Shown here in pieces: positions 63,175 through 64,000 of a stretch of DNA of 64,000 nucleotides (positions are counted from its first letter, which is position 1; each line of letters opens with the position of its first letter). A model generated the notes under the pieces. It worked only from the letters and a program-made list of their open reading frames with translations, searched no databases and was not told the origin of the DNA. Both the position numbers and the translations under genes were made by a program. Origin of the DNA: Pigmentiphaga kullae (lineage in GTDB: Bacteria; Pseudomonadota; Gammaproteobacteria; Burkholderiales; Burkholderiaceae_B). Where the stretch lies: assembly GCF_004216695.1 (NCBI RefSeq), contig NZ_SGXC01000001.1:1612001-1676000 (forward strand), written 5' to 3'.

Positions 63175-64000
63175 TGATTTCCGTCGATCCCATCCGTGCC
63201 GAGGTCGTCGCCCGCTATCTGCTGGGCGTGACCGAGGAAATGAGCGCCGCGCTGATGCGCACCGCGTTCTCTCCCAACATCAAGGAGCGCGGCGATTGTT
63301 CGACCGCGGTGTTCGACCATCTCGGCAATGTCGTGGCGCTGCCCCAGCGCGTGCCGATCCACCTGGGCTCGATGGTGGGCGTGGTACAGGCCGTGCTCGA
63401 ACGGTTCCCCCGTCAGGAGATCCGGCCGGGCGACATGTTCCTGGCCAACGATCCCTACAACGGCGGCGGTTCGCACCTGCCCGACATCAATGTCATCTCG
63501 CCCGTCTTCATCGAGGGGGAGATCGTGGCCTATGTGGCCTGCATCGCCCACCACGCGGACGTGGGCGGCATGGTGCCGGGTTCCGAGGCCGCGGTCTGCC
63601 AGTCCATCTTCCAGGAAGGACTGCGCATTCCGCCCGTGCGCATCGTCAGCGCGGGCCAGGTCAACCGTGACGTGTTCGACATCCTGATGCTGAATTCGCG
63701 CACGCCGGATGAACGGGCGGGCGACCTGCGTGCGCAGATCGCCGCCAACACGGTAGGCCAGCGCAGCGTGCAGACACTGTTCGAGCGCTACGGCGTGGCG
63801 CAGACGCAGGCCATCATGGCTGCCTATCTGGATTTCACCGAACGCCGCTTTGCCGCAGCAATCGCCAAGGTGCCGCCCGGCCGCTACGAGGCTTGCGAGT
63901 ATCTGGACGGCGTCGAAGAGGGAGAGAAGGCCGCGATACGCCTCGTCCTGACCGTGGGTGAAGGCAAGCTGGGCTTTGATTTCGCGGGGTCCGCGCCGCA
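63174..64000 (+). CDS. hyuB: Hydantoinase B/oxoprolinase subunit (HyuB), partial
   Basis: The first 275 codons of a gene that runs off the window. It begins MISVDPIRAEVVARYLLGVT and contains PNIKERGDCSTAVFDHLG and GDMFLANDPYNGGGSHLPD, the family signature with the metal-binding DPYNGGGSH. HyuA and HyuB together form the ATP-dependent enzyme. Full-length members have over 500 residues, so roughly half is missing. Confidence 0.92.
   Translation, partial: MISVDPIRAEVVARYLLGVTEEMSAALMRTAFSPNIKERGDCSTAVFDHLGNVVALPQRVPIHLGSMVGVVQAVLERFPRQEIRPGDMFLANDPYNGGGSHLPDINVISPVFIEGEIVAYVACIAHHADVGGMVPGSEAAVCQSIFQEGLRIPPVRIVSAGQVNRDVFDILMLNSRTPDERAGDLRAQIAANTVGQRSVQTLFERYGVAQTQAIMAAYLDFTERRFAAAIAKVPPGRYEACEYLDGVEEGEKAAIRLVLTVGEGKLGFDFAGSAP

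Overview
The window reads as chromosomal DNA of a high-GC betaproteobacterium of the Alcaligenaceae (Bordetella/Achromobacter type). The reasons are two Bug-type (tripartite tricarboxylate transporter) binding proteins, the betaproteobacterial order secY-infA-rpmJ-rpsM-rpsK-rpsD-rpoA-rplQ, a ribosomal protein S3 with a long Arg/Pro/Ala tail, and many small aromatic-catabolism operons with their own LysR or TetR regulators. The genus is an inference; no 16S or other marker gene is present. No transposase, integrase, phage gene, CRISPR array or tRNA was found.

Layout. 1-2929 (minus): an operon with a Bug binding protein, a dihydroxyphthalate decarboxylase-like protein and the FAD subunit (plus the first codons of the next subunit) of a molybdenum hydroxylase. 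3184-5260 (minus): a catalase and an Rrf2-type regulator. 5444-11350 (plus): a complete branched-chain amino acid-type ABC transporter followed by an NDH-2-like flavoprotein. 11375-15097 (minus): a TetR regulator followed by a Rieske oxygenase, an NMT1-like binding protein and a TauD-like dioxygenase.

15527-48900 (plus) is the translation and transcription super-cluster: rpsL-rpsG-fusA-tuf-rpsJ-rplC-D-W-B-rpsS-rplV-rpsC-rplP-rpmC-rpsQ, then rplN-X-E-rpsN-H-rplF-R-rpsE-rpmD-rplO-secY-infA-rpmJ-rpsM-K-D-rpoA-rplQ. The normally continuous S10-spc run is split between rpsQ and rplN by about 14 kb (25508-39563). This block carries a soluble PAS kinase and response regulator, a DJ-1/PfpI protein, a cyanate-type ABC transporter with cyanase, a GH3 beta-glucosidase, OpgG, an intradiol dioxygenase, an MFS exporter and a LysR regulator. 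A strong terminator closes the rpsQ side and a sigma70-like promoter opens the rplN side. Four copies of a GC-rich palindromic intergenic repeat lie in gaps of the ribosomal cluster.

49029-64000: a Tat-exported dienelactone-hydrolase-like enzyme; a six-gene minus-strand operon resembling a meta-cleavage pathway (flavin monooxygenase, amidohydrolase, alpha/beta hydrolase, Bug protein, extradiol dioxygenase, FAH-family hydrolase) with a divergent LysR; a threonine aldolase and a class V aminotransferase-fold enzyme; and a LysR regulator divergent from hyuA-hyuB (hydantoinase/oxoprolinase), the last gene running off the window.

The general picture is essential translation genes sharing a locus with regulated catabolic cassettes. 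Several cassettes have clear palindromic operators next to their promoters. The substrates of the catabolic operons cannot be read from the sequence alone.
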